A DNA stretch of 64,000 nt from Alloalcanivorax mobilis (GTDB lineage Bacteria; Pseudomonadota; Gammaproteobacteria; Pseudomonadales; Alcanivoracaceae). Below, piece after piece: positions 17,491 through 24,622 of this stretch. The position numbers and the translations under genes were made by a program. A model generated the notes under the pieces. The model was given only the letters and a program-made list of their open reading frames with translations, had not been told where the DNA came from and searched no databases. The stretch covers positions 1 to 64,000 of the forward strand of contig NZ_NMQZ01000033.1 of the NCBI RefSeq assembly GCF_002864685.1. The letters run 5' to 3'. Position 1 is the first letter of the stretch, and each line of letters starts with the position of its first letter.

Positions 17491-17875
17491 CACTGTCTTC
17501 CCCATGTGAAGCTGGTTGTCCAGGCCGAAGAGCGAAGCGCTCTCCCTGGCCGTGATCCGGTATTTTTATGCTTGCGATAAAAGGGCATAACTTACACGCA
17601 ACCACCACGACCGGTTCGAGGCGACTCAAAGCCCGACGGGTGGACAGCGTTGGATTGTCTTATGCGTTTTCAGGAGGCATGAATGGCGATGCTTCGCTCT
17701 TGTCGGCCCCCGTTGCAATGCCAGCCCCTTTAGCCCCTTTTTGGCGTTGCGTTGTGGTTATGAATGCTACCAATCAATAAAGATCGTTATCGGAATTTAC
17801 CTTTTTAAAGAGAGGGCGGCAATGGCCAGGCGTCGCGCCCATGGCTTCCCGGTAGAGACGGTTTTCCGCAGCCTG
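17491..17875. other. Spacer upstream of the Ig-repeat lipoprotein
   Basis: This stretch holds the promoter side of the lipoprotein gene and the sequence beyond the broken nuclease gene. I see no reliable gene, promoter or repeat in it. Confidence 0.4.
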
Positions 17876-18165
17876 CTAAATCGATGACTCGCGAAACACC
17901 ACCTCCAGAGCATCAGCGTCCAGCATGCGATCAGCCCAGCTATTGAGCTGTTCCGGGGTGGCATCACGGACCTGGTTCTCGATGGTCTTGGGCAGTGCCA
18001 CATAACTGCGTTCCAGCAAGCGCAGCAACAACTCACGTCCGCCTTCCCGCCTTCCCGCCAGCCCTCCAGATGGCCCTCCTGTTTGGCGAGGCGTTCGAAA
18101 CGGGTCACGTATTGCATGGTGTCCGCTCCTTCCAGGGTGGCGATTCTCCGCCACAGGCTCTGTGC
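17876..18165 (-). pseudogene. Frameshifted C-terminal remnant of an Rpn/YhgA-type nuclease gene
   Basis: Reading leftward from about 18165, the sequence encodes SLWRRIATLEGADTMQYV and RFERLAKQEG. After a frame change it continues REGGRELLLRLLERSYVALP to a stop at 17876. This matches the C-terminus of the intact gene at 19325-20275 (QRLITVEGERHMQYV ... LLLRLLERRFGALP). The frame is broken at an apparent 8-bp duplication (CTTCCCGC twice, about 18044-18060), and a stop lies just upstream of the homologous stretch. The N-terminal nuclease part is missing. Confidence 0.85.
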
Positions 18166-18212
18166 GCTTTAGCGGGAAATCCATGCGGGCGGTCTCTATC
18201 CGGGACGCGAAT

Positions 18213-18305
18213 CTGTGTGGGTGCCTTCCGGGATCGCTCAAGCCGTCCATGGGCGCTCCCGTTTTTGGCACCTGCCAAAAAGGGTCCCGGAAGGCACCCA
18301 CACAG
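18213..18305. repeat. Nested long palindrome
   Basis: A perfect 21-bp inverted repeat (18213-18233 with 18285-18305, containing GGTGCCTTCCGG) encloses a second perfect 9-bp palindrome (TTTTTGGCA at 18262-18270 with TGCCAAAAA at 18273-18281). The outer arms continue imperfectly for about 15 bp on each side. It lies between the broken nuclease gene and vapBC. Possibly a small mobile element or a strong terminator. Confidence 0.75.
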
Positions 18306-18465
18306 CTCCGCTTCGAGATAGCGGAACCGTTCCGGGTACCAACAACGATGAACCACGTGGGGTAGAGGTGGCGGCTCCGTGGGGGCCCACCTTTGAGCCG
18401 GCAGGCTCCGATTTTCGCTCCACCCGGCGTCTGCAACGGCCGATGTCGCCGAGGCTCATTGCTAA

Positions 18466-18494
18466 GCGGCTCAGGGCGCGGCGCCCTGAGCCGC
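18466..18494. repeat. Perfect 14-bp hairpin with one-base centre
   Basis: GCGGCTCAGGGCGC (18466-18479) faces GCGCCCTGAGCCGC (18481-18494) around a single G. No T run follows. It lies in the gap before vapBC and its role is unknown. Confidence 0.7.
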
Positions 18495-18587
18495 GCCCCC
18501 GGCCGCTCATCCGCGAAGAACCAGAAGTAAGGCCTGACCCCCGGCACCAGGCACTACTGGCATCAATCCTTGTTGCGTCATCAAATC

Positions 18588-18605
18588 TGATTCAAAATGG
18601 AATCA
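18588..18605 (+). promoter_or_regulatory. Putative VapBC operator palindrome
   Basis: TGATTC (18588-18593) and GAATCA (18600-18605) form a perfect inverted repeat with a 6-bp spacer, about 25 bp upstream of the vapB start. Antitoxins of this class bind such palindromes over their own promoter, so autoregulation is likely. No clear -10/-35 pair was assigned. Confidence 0.55.
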
Positions 18606-18629
18606 AATATGGTTCTGGAGGTTTGGCTG

Positions 18630-18836
18630 ATGAGAACGACCGTGACGATCGACGACGATCTTTACCAACAGGCCTTGGCCATGGCCGGACCGGAGGTGAA
18701 CAAGGCGGATTTATTTCGCGAGGCGATGCGTACTTTCGTGCGTGTTCAGGCGGCGAAGCGCTTGTCTTCTCTGGGAGGGGCAGCGCCGGATATGCAGGAT
18801 ATTCCTCGTCGTCGTGATGACGAGCGCGCTGTATGA
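18630..18836 (+). CDS. vapB: VapB-type antitoxin
   Basis: The 68-residue protein begins [20 protein letters not shown] and continues [21 protein letters not shown]. This is typical of the ribbon-helix-helix/DUF2191 VapB antitoxins, whose basic N-terminal strand binds DNA and whose tail wraps the toxin. GGAGG at 18617-18621 decides the ATG at 18630; an in-frame extension from 18597 has no such site. It overlaps vapC by 4 bp (ATGA), the usual antitoxin-first arrangement. Confidence 0.85.
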   Translation: MRTTVTIDDDLYQQALAMAGPEVNKADLFREAMRTFVRVQAAKRLSSLGGAAPDMQDIPRRRDDERAV

Positions 18837-19204
18837 ATGTTTTGGTCGACACTTCCGTCTGGGTCTCGCATTTCAAGGAAACCAACCCGGTACTATCCGC
18901 CCGTTTGCTGCGGGATGAAGTGTTAATTCATCCCTTCATAATTGGAGAAATTGCCTGCGGAATACCTCCGGCTCCTCGCCAGCGAACGCTTGCCGACCTT
19001 TTCTTGCTGGCTCATGTCAATGAGGCGACGGCCACGGAAGTGATGGCGTTTATTGATCGTAAGGAACTTTATGGGAGGGGATGTGGCTGGGTGGATATCT
19101 CCCTGCTGGCTTCAACCTTGATGACCCCGGATTGCCGTTTGTGGACTCGGGATAAGCGCTTGGCAATCCTCGCGGATCAGTTTGGGGTTGGACTTGAGAG
19201 CTGA
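18833..19204 (+). CDS. vapC: VapC-type PIN-domain ribonuclease toxin
   Basis: The 123-residue protein is a PIN domain with the expected acidic residues: D6 in LVDTSVW, the glutamate in IIGEIACG, the aspartate in [10 protein letters not shown] and the aspartate in WTRDKRL. VapC toxins are magnesium-dependent endoribonucleases that cut tRNA or rRNA to slow growth. The ATGA overlap with vapB makes them one transcription and translation unit. The pair sits between nuclease-gene remnants in the accessory interval, consistent with lateral gain. Confidence 0.87.
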   Translation: MNVLVDTSVWVSHFKETNPVLSARLLRDEVLIHPFIIGEIACGIPPAPRQRTLADLFLLAHVNEATATEVMAFIDRKELYGRGCGWVDISLLASTLMTPDCRLWTRDKRLAILADQFGVGLES

Positions 19205-19324
19205 TTGGGAGGGAGAGCCCGGAGGCGTTTTGCTGATTCGAGCCTTGCTTACTGGTCTGCTCTCAATGGCCATGCCGCTCGGAAACCCCGCTTCTGGTTG
19301 AATGGTAGTATGGCGCTGTGGCGA

Positions 19325-20275
19325 TCATAAGTGGCGGAACACCGCCTCCAGGCAGTCAGCGTCCAACACGCGATCAGCCCAGGCATTGAGCTGTTCCGAA
19401 GTGGCATCACGGATCTGGTTCTCAATGGCGTCGGGCAGCGCCCCAAAACGACGTTCAAGCAAGCGAAGCAACAGGTCACGTCCGCCTTCCTGCCGACCCT
19501 CTTGATGGCCCTCCTGCCGACCCTCTTGCTTGGCGAGCCGCTCGAAGCTGGTGACGTATTGCATGTGTCTCTCTCCTTCGACGGTGATAAGGCGTTGCCG
19601 CAGGCTTTGTTCCAGGTGGGGCGGCAGCGCCATCAGCCAATCGATGATGCGTAATAGTTGAATAATACGGCGTTTCTCCCAGCCCCGGCCATAGAGCAAC
19701 CGGATCAGCCGGTACTTGGCGCGATAGCGCCGTGCGCTCTGGTTGCGGGTGCCTTGTGTACGCAAATGAGCAAGCGTCACCAGGCCAAAGGGATTGTCGC
19801 TGCTGGCGAGGGTCTTTTCCCCGCGACGGTAGTCGAGCAGTTTGACGCTGGGGTACTCCAGCGTCCAGTTGCAGCCAAGCACTGACTGCCGGTAAGGTCC
19901 GGGCCGCCATCCGGGCCGGCTGTCGGCCAGCATGGCCAGGCTGGCCACGGGCCGGCGGAAACGGTCGAAGATGCGGTAGTGGTAGATCATCATGCGTTCG
20001 GCGAAGTCGGCTTCGGGGCTGCTTTGGATTTCGATGTGCAGATGAATCCACTGCTCGCCGCGGCCGCACACCAGCGCCACTTCCACCAACTTGTCCACCA
20101 CGCGCCGCCCGGTGTGGGATTCCGGCACGATTTTCTGTAGCTCCTGATCCAGGAAACGATAGGGCTGTTGCCAATCGATGGCCCGCCAGGCGCCAGGAAA
20201 ATAAAACGCTATAAAATCCGGCAGCATTATTTCAATGGCTTCTTTCCACGGTGAGTCGTACTGATCCTGAGTCAT
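19325..20275 (-). CDS. Rpn/YhgA-family PD-(D/E)XK nuclease-like protein (DUF4351 type)
   Basis: The 316-residue product starts MTQDQYDSPWKEAIEIMLPD and has the nuclease-type core DKLVEVALVCGRGEQW then IHLHIEIQSS. There the usual E-x-K appears as E-x-Q, a variant known in this superfamily. The C-terminal half is charged, with an EGRQEGHQEG repeat followed by a conserved helix (LLLRLLERRFGALP). Relatives are annotated as putative transposases or recombination-promoting nucleases. ATG 20275 fits the family start; the in-frame extension upstream to 20395 does not. A truncated, frameshifted paralogue lies at 17876-18165, so this region has had at least two copies. Confidence 0.8.
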   Translation of the reverse strand: MTQDQYDSPWKEAIEIMLPDFIAFYFPGAWRAIDWQQPYRFLDQELQKIVPESHTGRRVVDKLVEVALVCGRGEQWIHLHIEIQSSPEADFAERMMIYHYRIFDRFRRPVASLAMLADSRPGWRPGPYRQSVLGCNWTLEYPSVKLLDYRRGEKTLASSDNPFGLVTLAHLRTQGTRNQSARRYRAKYRLIRLLYGRGWEKRRIIQLLRIIDWLMALPPHLEQSLRQRLITVEGERHMQYVTSFERLAKQEGRQEGHQEGRQEGGRDLLLRLLERRFGALPDAIENQIRDATSEQLNAWADRVLDADCLEAVFRHL

Positions 20276-20447
20276 GCCTTCGCGCCGCTGTTTCAGGGGA
20301 CGAAAAGTCTGGCACGGCAAAGCCGCCGTGGCTGTCAGCCACGACGGGAGAACGATGTAGGTGGAAAACCCTGAGACAGGTAAGCCAGCGAACACCAGGC
20401 GTTCATCGGGTGCCAGCGGGGTGTCGGGTCGCGGCGATCCGGGTGGC
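20276..20447. other. Spacer between nuclease and lipoprotein genes
   Basis: I see no gene, terminator or repeat in this 172-bp gap. Confidence 0.4.
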
Positions 20448-20816
20448 TCAGTTCAAAACGCGATAGCCACGCCCGCGCATGCAGTTCTTCAATACCTGTT
20501 TCTTCTCTTGCTGGGCATCGCCGGCTTTGCCGGCGCCGCCGACCACCGCCCCGGCGCCGGCACCCATGCCGGCGGTGCTGGAGTTGCCGAAGATGGCGCC
20601 GAGCAGCCCGCCGATCACGGCGCCGCCAACGGCGCCTTCGGTGGCGTCACGGCCGGTGCCGACCTGGTCGGCGACCTGCTGGCATTCGTTGAGATCCTGC
20701 TGGTATTGGGCCGGGTCGACGCCTTTCTGGTCGACGATCACGCGGTCGGTGGAGGCACAGGCGCTGAGCAGCAAACCGGCGAATAGGGCAGTGCAGGGTA
20801 ACAGGTGGCGCATCAT
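20448..20816 (-). CDS. Small glycine-zipper lipoprotein
   Basis: The 122-residue protein has a lipoprotein signal (MMRHLLPCTALFAGLLLSAC, lipid on the second cysteine) and a central glycine-zipper stretch (AVGGAVIGGLLGAIFG and AGAGAVVGGAGKAGDA). The C-terminus has a cysteine (KNCMRGRGYRVLN) that could pair with that in NECQQVA. Glycine-zipper lipoproteins sit in the outer membrane and some help porin or envelope assembly. No closer role can be assigned. Either of the two adjacent ATGs may be used. Confidence 0.8.
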   Translation of the reverse strand: MMRHLLPCTALFAGLLLSACASTDRVIVDQKGVDPAQYQQDLNECQQVADQVGTGRDATEGAVGGAVIGGLLGAIFGNSSTAGMGAGAGAVVGGAGKAGDAQQEKKQVLKNCMRGRGYRVLN

Positions 20817-20862
20817 AGAGGCTCCTCGGCACGGGCCGACCGAATATCATTACAGTCATTCT

Positions 20863-20990
20863 AGGGCCTGTTCTCACTACTTGCATCCCACCTGCTGGAG
20901 GCCAGAAAGCCACCAAGCTTTTCTTCTCGCGCCTTGATGGGTGGATTTTTAGCCGCAACAGGAGTGATGTAAGTAGTGTGAACAGGCCCT
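20863..20990. mobile_element. MITE-like element with 25-bp terminal inverted repeats
   Basis: The ends at 20863-20887 and 20966-20990 are inverted copies of each other with only two mismatches (AGGGCCTGTTC at the outer tip). They enclose 78 bp without a coding frame. The 128-bp size and lack of a transposase fit a miniature inverted-repeat element. No target-site duplication is obvious. It lies between the glycine-zipper lipoprotein and the HepT gene. Confidence 0.65.
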
Positions 20991-21052
20991 GGCTTGCACG
21001 CCGACGCGCCAAGCCGACGAGAATTGTTTGATAAGGTTTTCCGATTGCCGCG

Positions 21053-21466
21053 TCAGGCGTTGTGCTGAATAACCGTGCGGGCGAAGCGGGACAGATCGTC
21101 CAGTTGGCGCTTGATGATGGCGACAACAATGGGAAGAAGGATTTTCTGATAGTTGTGAACGGCGGTATTTCGGAAGCCCACCATCTTTCTGAGCACACCG
21201 CCGAGAGGGGGGTCGATGTAACCGTGCTGGACCAGCAGCTCAAACAGCTCGCCGGAACTTTGCGGCATCCCCAGGCGGTCTCGTTTCACGAGGTAGGCGG
21301 CCAAATCAATGGCGGCTTCACAGGCGCGCTGAATATTCAGAATGGCGGCATCCTGGCGTGTGAAATCCTGATCGAAACGGTCGCCAGCGTTGCGGTATTC
21401 TTCGCGGGCCCGGTTGCAACAGTGCTCAATGGTCGCGGCCTTATTGATGATGACATCATCGACCAT
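21053..21466 (-). CDS. hepT: HepT-like HEPN ribonuclease toxin
   Basis: The 137-residue protein starts MVDDVIINKAATIEHC and is all-helical. It has the HEPN RX4-6H motif as RNTAVH in GFRNTAVHNYQ near residue 100, preceded by DLAAYLVKRDRLGMPQSSGE, typical of the HepT family (DUF86). HepT proteins are RNases neutralised by a partner MNT-type nucleotidyltransferase, which lies upstream and overlaps by 11 bp. The chosen ATG at 21466 fits the family; a longer frame to 21604 lies inside the partner gene. Confidence 0.88.
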   Translation of the reverse strand: MVDDVIINKAATIEHCCNRAREEYRNAGDRFDQDFTRQDAAILNIQRACEAAIDLAAYLVKRDRLGMPQSSGELFELLVQHGYIDPPLGGVLRKMVGFRNTAVHNYQKILLPIVVAIIKRQLDDLSRFARTVIQHNA

Positions 21467-21857
21467 AGATGGAACCCGACTCTTTAATGCGATCAATAAT
21501 GGGCCGGCGAATAATTTCCCAATCCCAATACTCGCGTTGGGCCGCCGTCGTAAACAAATCTCCGGCGTGATCAGCCTGCCAGAGCAGCTTGCCCTTGCTG
21601 ACAATCTGGAACTTCATCACCGTGCTCGCGCCGCCAAGGTCGACAAGATCGACATCACGATGGGCCACTTCCGCCAAGCGCGAAGAGAGCTCCCACAACG
21701 CCACCGGGTCCAAGGCGTGATCGCTCAACACGGCAATGTCCAGGTCGCTGTTCCGGTCAGCGCTGCCATCGGCTTCGCTGCCAAACAGGAACACCGCCCG
21801 CAGGCCAGCCACATCCCTGCGGATCAAACTAATGAGCTTTTCAAGGGTATGGGTCAT
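21456..21857 (-). CDS. mntA: MntA-like nucleotidyltransferase antitoxin
   Basis: The 133-residue product has the minimal nucleotidyltransferase signature GSEADGSADRNSDLDIAV (about 25-42), with a further aspartate in RDVDLVDL. MntA antitoxins inactivate HepT by AMPylating a tyrosine near its active site. Here HepT has the matching Tyr in the RNTAVHNY context. The ATG at 21857 (MTHTLEKL) fits the family; a frame reaching 21911 adds unconserved residues. Gene order MntA then HepT with overlap is standard. Confidence 0.88.
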   Translation of the reverse strand: MTHTLEKLISLIRRDVAGLRAVFLFGSEADGSADRNSDLDIAVLSDHALDPVALWELSSRLAEVAHRDVDLVDLGGASTVMKFQIVSKGKLLWQADHAGDLFTTAAQREYWDWEIIRRPIIDRIKESGSIYGR

Positions 21858-21970
21858 TTCAGGCACCTTGCCTCCAGCGAAATGGAAGTCACTGACTCTT
21901 GTGAGCCGCAAGCCACGACGCCGAGGTTCGCTGAATTCACTATATCGAATCCCTTGTGGATGTCACCCCG

Positions 21971-21990
21971 CGGGTTTACACGTAAACCCG
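21971..21990. repeat. Perfect 9-bp hairpin downstream of nadC
   Basis: CGGGTTTAC (21971-21979) faces GTAAACCCG (21982-21990) with an AC centre. It lies about 20 bp beyond the nadC stop on the minus strand. No T run follows, so terminator function is doubtful. Confidence 0.5.
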
Positions 21991-22010
21991 TATTGGGTCA
22001 CGAGGGCACC

Positions 22011-22880
22011 TCAATTAAGCCGCAGGGACAGGTCCACGGCCTGAACATGCTTGGTCAGAGCGCCGGAGGAAAGATACAGATCCCGCACGCCGGGCAGGCG
22101 GGTGGCGTCGTCCACGGTGCAGTTGCCGGAGATTTCCAGGGCGCTTTCCGACGCCAGCTTCACCGCCTCTTCGATCATCGCTGGCGAGAAGTTGTCGAGC
22201 ATGATCTGGTCCGGCGCCAGAATGGCGGCCTCGCGCAGTTCATCCAGGTTTTCCACCTCGATGATGATCATCTTGCCCGGCGCGTTTTCCCGGGCGGTGC
22301 GAATGGCGGCGGTGATCGAGCCGCAGGCGGTGATGTGGTTTTCCTTGATCAGGAAGGCGTCATAGAGGCCCAGGCGGTGATTCTGGCAGCCGCCGCAGAG
22401 CACCGCGTATTTCTGCGCGGTGCGCAGGCCCGGCAGGGTTTTGCGGGTGTCGAGCACGGTCACCCGGCTGCCGGCCACGGCGTCGGCGAAGCGCCGCGCG
22501 CTGGTGGCGGTGGCCATCAGGGTCTGCAGAAAGTTCAACGCGGTGCGCTCGCCGGTGAGAATGCGCCGGGTATGGCCGTGCAGGGTGCACAGCACGGTGC
22601 CGGCGGCCACCCGGTCGCCGTCGCGCACGTGCCATTCCAGGTCCACGCCGCCGAGGCGCCGGAACACTTCGTCGGCCCAGGCGCGGCCGCACATGACCGC
22701 GTCGTCGCGGCAGGTGATGGTGGCGCTGGCGGTGGCGCTTTCGGGAATCAGCGCGGCGGTGATGTCACCGTCGCCGATGTCCTCTTCGAGGGCGAAGGCG
22801 ACGGTGCGGGCAACGTCCTGGCGGGCGTATTCGGGCAGCAGCGGGCCCTGTTCGGGAGATTCGGGAGTATTAACGGTCAT
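22011..22880 (-). CDS. nadC: Nicotinate-nucleotide pyrophosphorylase (quinolinate phosphoribosyltransferase)
   Basis: NadC converts quinolinate and PRPP to nicotinate mononucleotide in de novo NAD synthesis. The 289-residue protein shows the family stretches GERTALNFLQ, DTRKTLPGLR, KYAVLCGG, NHRLGLYD and IEVEN. In pseudomonads nadC adjoins pilA; here an 8.7-kb accessory interval separates them. It starts inside the end of the AGCS transporter gene (11-bp overlap), so the two are probably co-transcribed, an unusual pairing. Confidence 0.96.
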   Translation of the reverse strand: MTVNTPESPEQGPLLPEYARQDVARTVAFALEEDIGDGDITAALIPESATASATITCRDDAVMCGRAWADEVFRRLGGVDLEWHVRDGDRVAAGTVLCTLHGHTRRILTGERTALNFLQTLMATATSARRFADAVAGSRVTVLDTRKTLPGLRTAQKYAVLCGGCQNHRLGLYDAFLIKENHITACGSITAAIRTARENAPGKMIIIEVENLDELREAAILAPDQIMLDNFSPAMIEEAVKLASESALEISGNCTVDDATRLPGVRDLYLSSGALTKHVQAVDLSLRLN

Positions 22881-24201
22881 TGAAAAACTCGTTGCTAAGG
22901 CGCACCACCACGGGCGCCAGAAGTAACAGGGCGATCAGGTTGGGGATCGCCATCAGGATGTTCATGATGTCGGCCAGCGCCCAGACCAGGTCCAGGCTGA
23001 CAATCGCGCCCAGCGGCACCGCGATCACCCAGACCACACGAAACGGCAGCACGGCGCGCTCACCGAACAGGTACTGGGTGCAGCGTTCACTGTAGAGGCT
23101 CCAGCCGAGCAGGGTGGTGAAGGCGAAGATCGCCATGCCGCAGGTCACCACCACGTCGCCGAACGTGCCGAAGGTGCTGGAGAAGGCCAGGGTGGACAGA
23201 GGCGCGCCCTTGGCGCCGCTGGTCCAGGCACCGCTGGAAATGATCGCCAGGCCGGTGATGGAGCATACCACAATGGTGTCGATGAACGTCCCGAGCATGG
23301 CGATGCTGCCCTGCCGGGCCGGGTGGTCGGTATTGGCCGAGGCGTGCGCGATGGGGGCGCTGCCGAGGCCCGCTTCGTTGGAAAAAATGCCGCGCGCCAT
23401 GCCGAAACGGATCGCCTCTTTCACGGCGGCGCCAGCGAAGCCGCCCGCCGCCGCGGTGCCGGTGAAGGCGTCGTTGAAACACAGGGCGATGGCGCCGGGC
23501 AGCGCACTGGCATGATCCACCAGCACCGCCAGGCCGGCGGCAATGTAAGCCAGCGCCATGAACGGCACCACGAACGTGGCGACCCGGGCGATGCGTTTGA
23601 CGCCGCCGAGCACCACCAGCCCGACCAGCACCGCCAGGGTCAGCCCGGTGGCCCAGGTGGGCACGCCGAAGCTGTCGGCGAGGCCGTGGGCCACCGAGTT
23701 GGTTTGCACGGTGTTACCGATGCCGAAGCCGGCGAACATGCCAAAAAACGCGAACACCAGCGCCAGCCAGGTCCAGTTCTTTCCCAGGCCATTGCGGATG
23801 TAATACATCGGCCCGCCAACGAATTGGCCGAGGCTGTCCTTTTCCCGGTAGTGCACCGCCAGCACCGCTTCGGCGTATTTGGTGGCCATGCCGAACAGGG
23901 CGATCAGCCACATCCACACCAGAGCGCCGGGGCCGCCGGAATGAATCGCCGTGGCCACGCCAACGATATTGCCGGTGCCGATGGTGGCCGACAGCGACGT
24001 GGCGAGTGCCGCCCCGGCGCCAATGGTGCCCTCGCCGGTGGCCGGCCCGAGAATCTGCCGGATGCCGAAACCGAGCCGGCGAAATTGCAGAAAGCCCAGC
24101 CGTATGGACAGATACAGGCCGGTGCCGGCGATCAGCGCCAGCGCCGGCCAGCCCCACAGGAACGAGCTGACCGCTTTCAACAGGGTAACGAGATCGGCCA
24201 T
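22870..24201 (-). CDS. Alanine/glycine:cation symporter (AGCS family)
   Basis: The 443-residue polytopic protein resembles AlsT/DagA-type sodium-coupled amino acid carriers. Family sequences include GAGAALATSLSATIGTGNIVG, PGALVWMWLIALFGMATKYAE and GIFSNEAGLGSAPIAHA. Around ten to eleven membrane segments are visible. It likely imports alanine or glycine with sodium or protons. ATG 24201 (MADLVTLLKAV) fits the family start, though the ribosome binding site is weak. It overlaps nadC by 11 bp and is the first gene of that pair. Confidence 0.92.
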   Translation of the reverse strand: MADLVTLLKAVSSFLWGWPALALIAGTGLYLSIRLGFLQFRRLGFGIRQILGPATGEGTIGAGAALATSLSATIGTGNIVGVATAIHSGGPGALVWMWLIALFGMATKYAEAVLAVHYREKDSLGQFVGGPMYYIRNGLGKNWTWLALVFAFFGMFAGFGIGNTVQTNSVAHGLADSFGVPTWATGLTLAVLVGLVVLGGVKRIARVATFVVPFMALAYIAAGLAVLVDHASALPGAIALCFNDAFTGTAAAGGFAGAAVKEAIRFGMARGIFSNEAGLGSAPIAHASANTDHPARQGSIAMLGTFIDTIVVCSITGLAIISSGAWTSGAKGAPLSTLAFSSTFGTFGDVVVTCGMAIFAFTTLLGWSLYSERCTQYLFGERAVLPFRVVWVIAVPLGAIVSLDLVWALADIMNILMAIPNLIALLLLAPVVVRLSNEFFNDR

Positions 24202-24622
24202 GGTCAAGGATTCCGGTTGGTTGCGCGCACTGCTCCGGCGCTGCGGTGGTTGGCCCAAGCCGCCGGGTGCGTCTGTTTATTGACGGTATTTCACGCCGCT
24301 ATGGTGGTGAAGCGCTCAAGATTAGGGAATTTATTGCTGTTGGAAAAGGCCGCTGTTTCGTGAATCTGACTGTCCGGTGCTGGCAATCGGGGCTTTCGGG
24401 CTCGTCGCTGTTGGTTGGCGCCGTTGCTCTGGAGCCGTGGAGGGCGATTGCCGTGCCTGCCAACTGGTTCAAAATTCGTAGTTGCGGTTCGTGATAGCGT
24501 ACCAAAAGGTGATCGCCAAGCCAGCCAGATTCGTTTTCCGAGCCCGCTGTCTGTTGCCCGTTGTGCCCGTTGCGGCTGTTGCCCATTGTGCCTGTTGCCC
24601 ATTGCGCCTGTTGAGAGTGGCC
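24202..24622. other. 421-bp divergent spacer with a 7/9-bp repeat run
   Basis: This gap lies between the divergent AGCS and DUF1631 genes. Its right end (24554-24610) is a periodic sequence described separately. I see no gene or clear promoter in the rest. Confidence 0.5.
24554..24610. repeat. Alternating 7-bp / 9-bp repeat run upstream of the DUF1631 gene
   Basis: The run reads TTGCCCG, TTGTGCCCG, TTGCGGCTG, TTGCCCA, TTGTGCCTG, TTGCCCA, TTGCGCCTG, then TTGAG. The last four units give a 16-bp period. It ends 12 bp before the ATG of the DUF1631 gene, so it replaces the normal leader sequence. Confidence 0.75.

Noticed and set aside
17568-17780. 70-codon frame upstream of the Ig-repeat lipoprotein gene
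   Set aside because: No family resemblance, no ribosome binding site, and composition unlike real genes.
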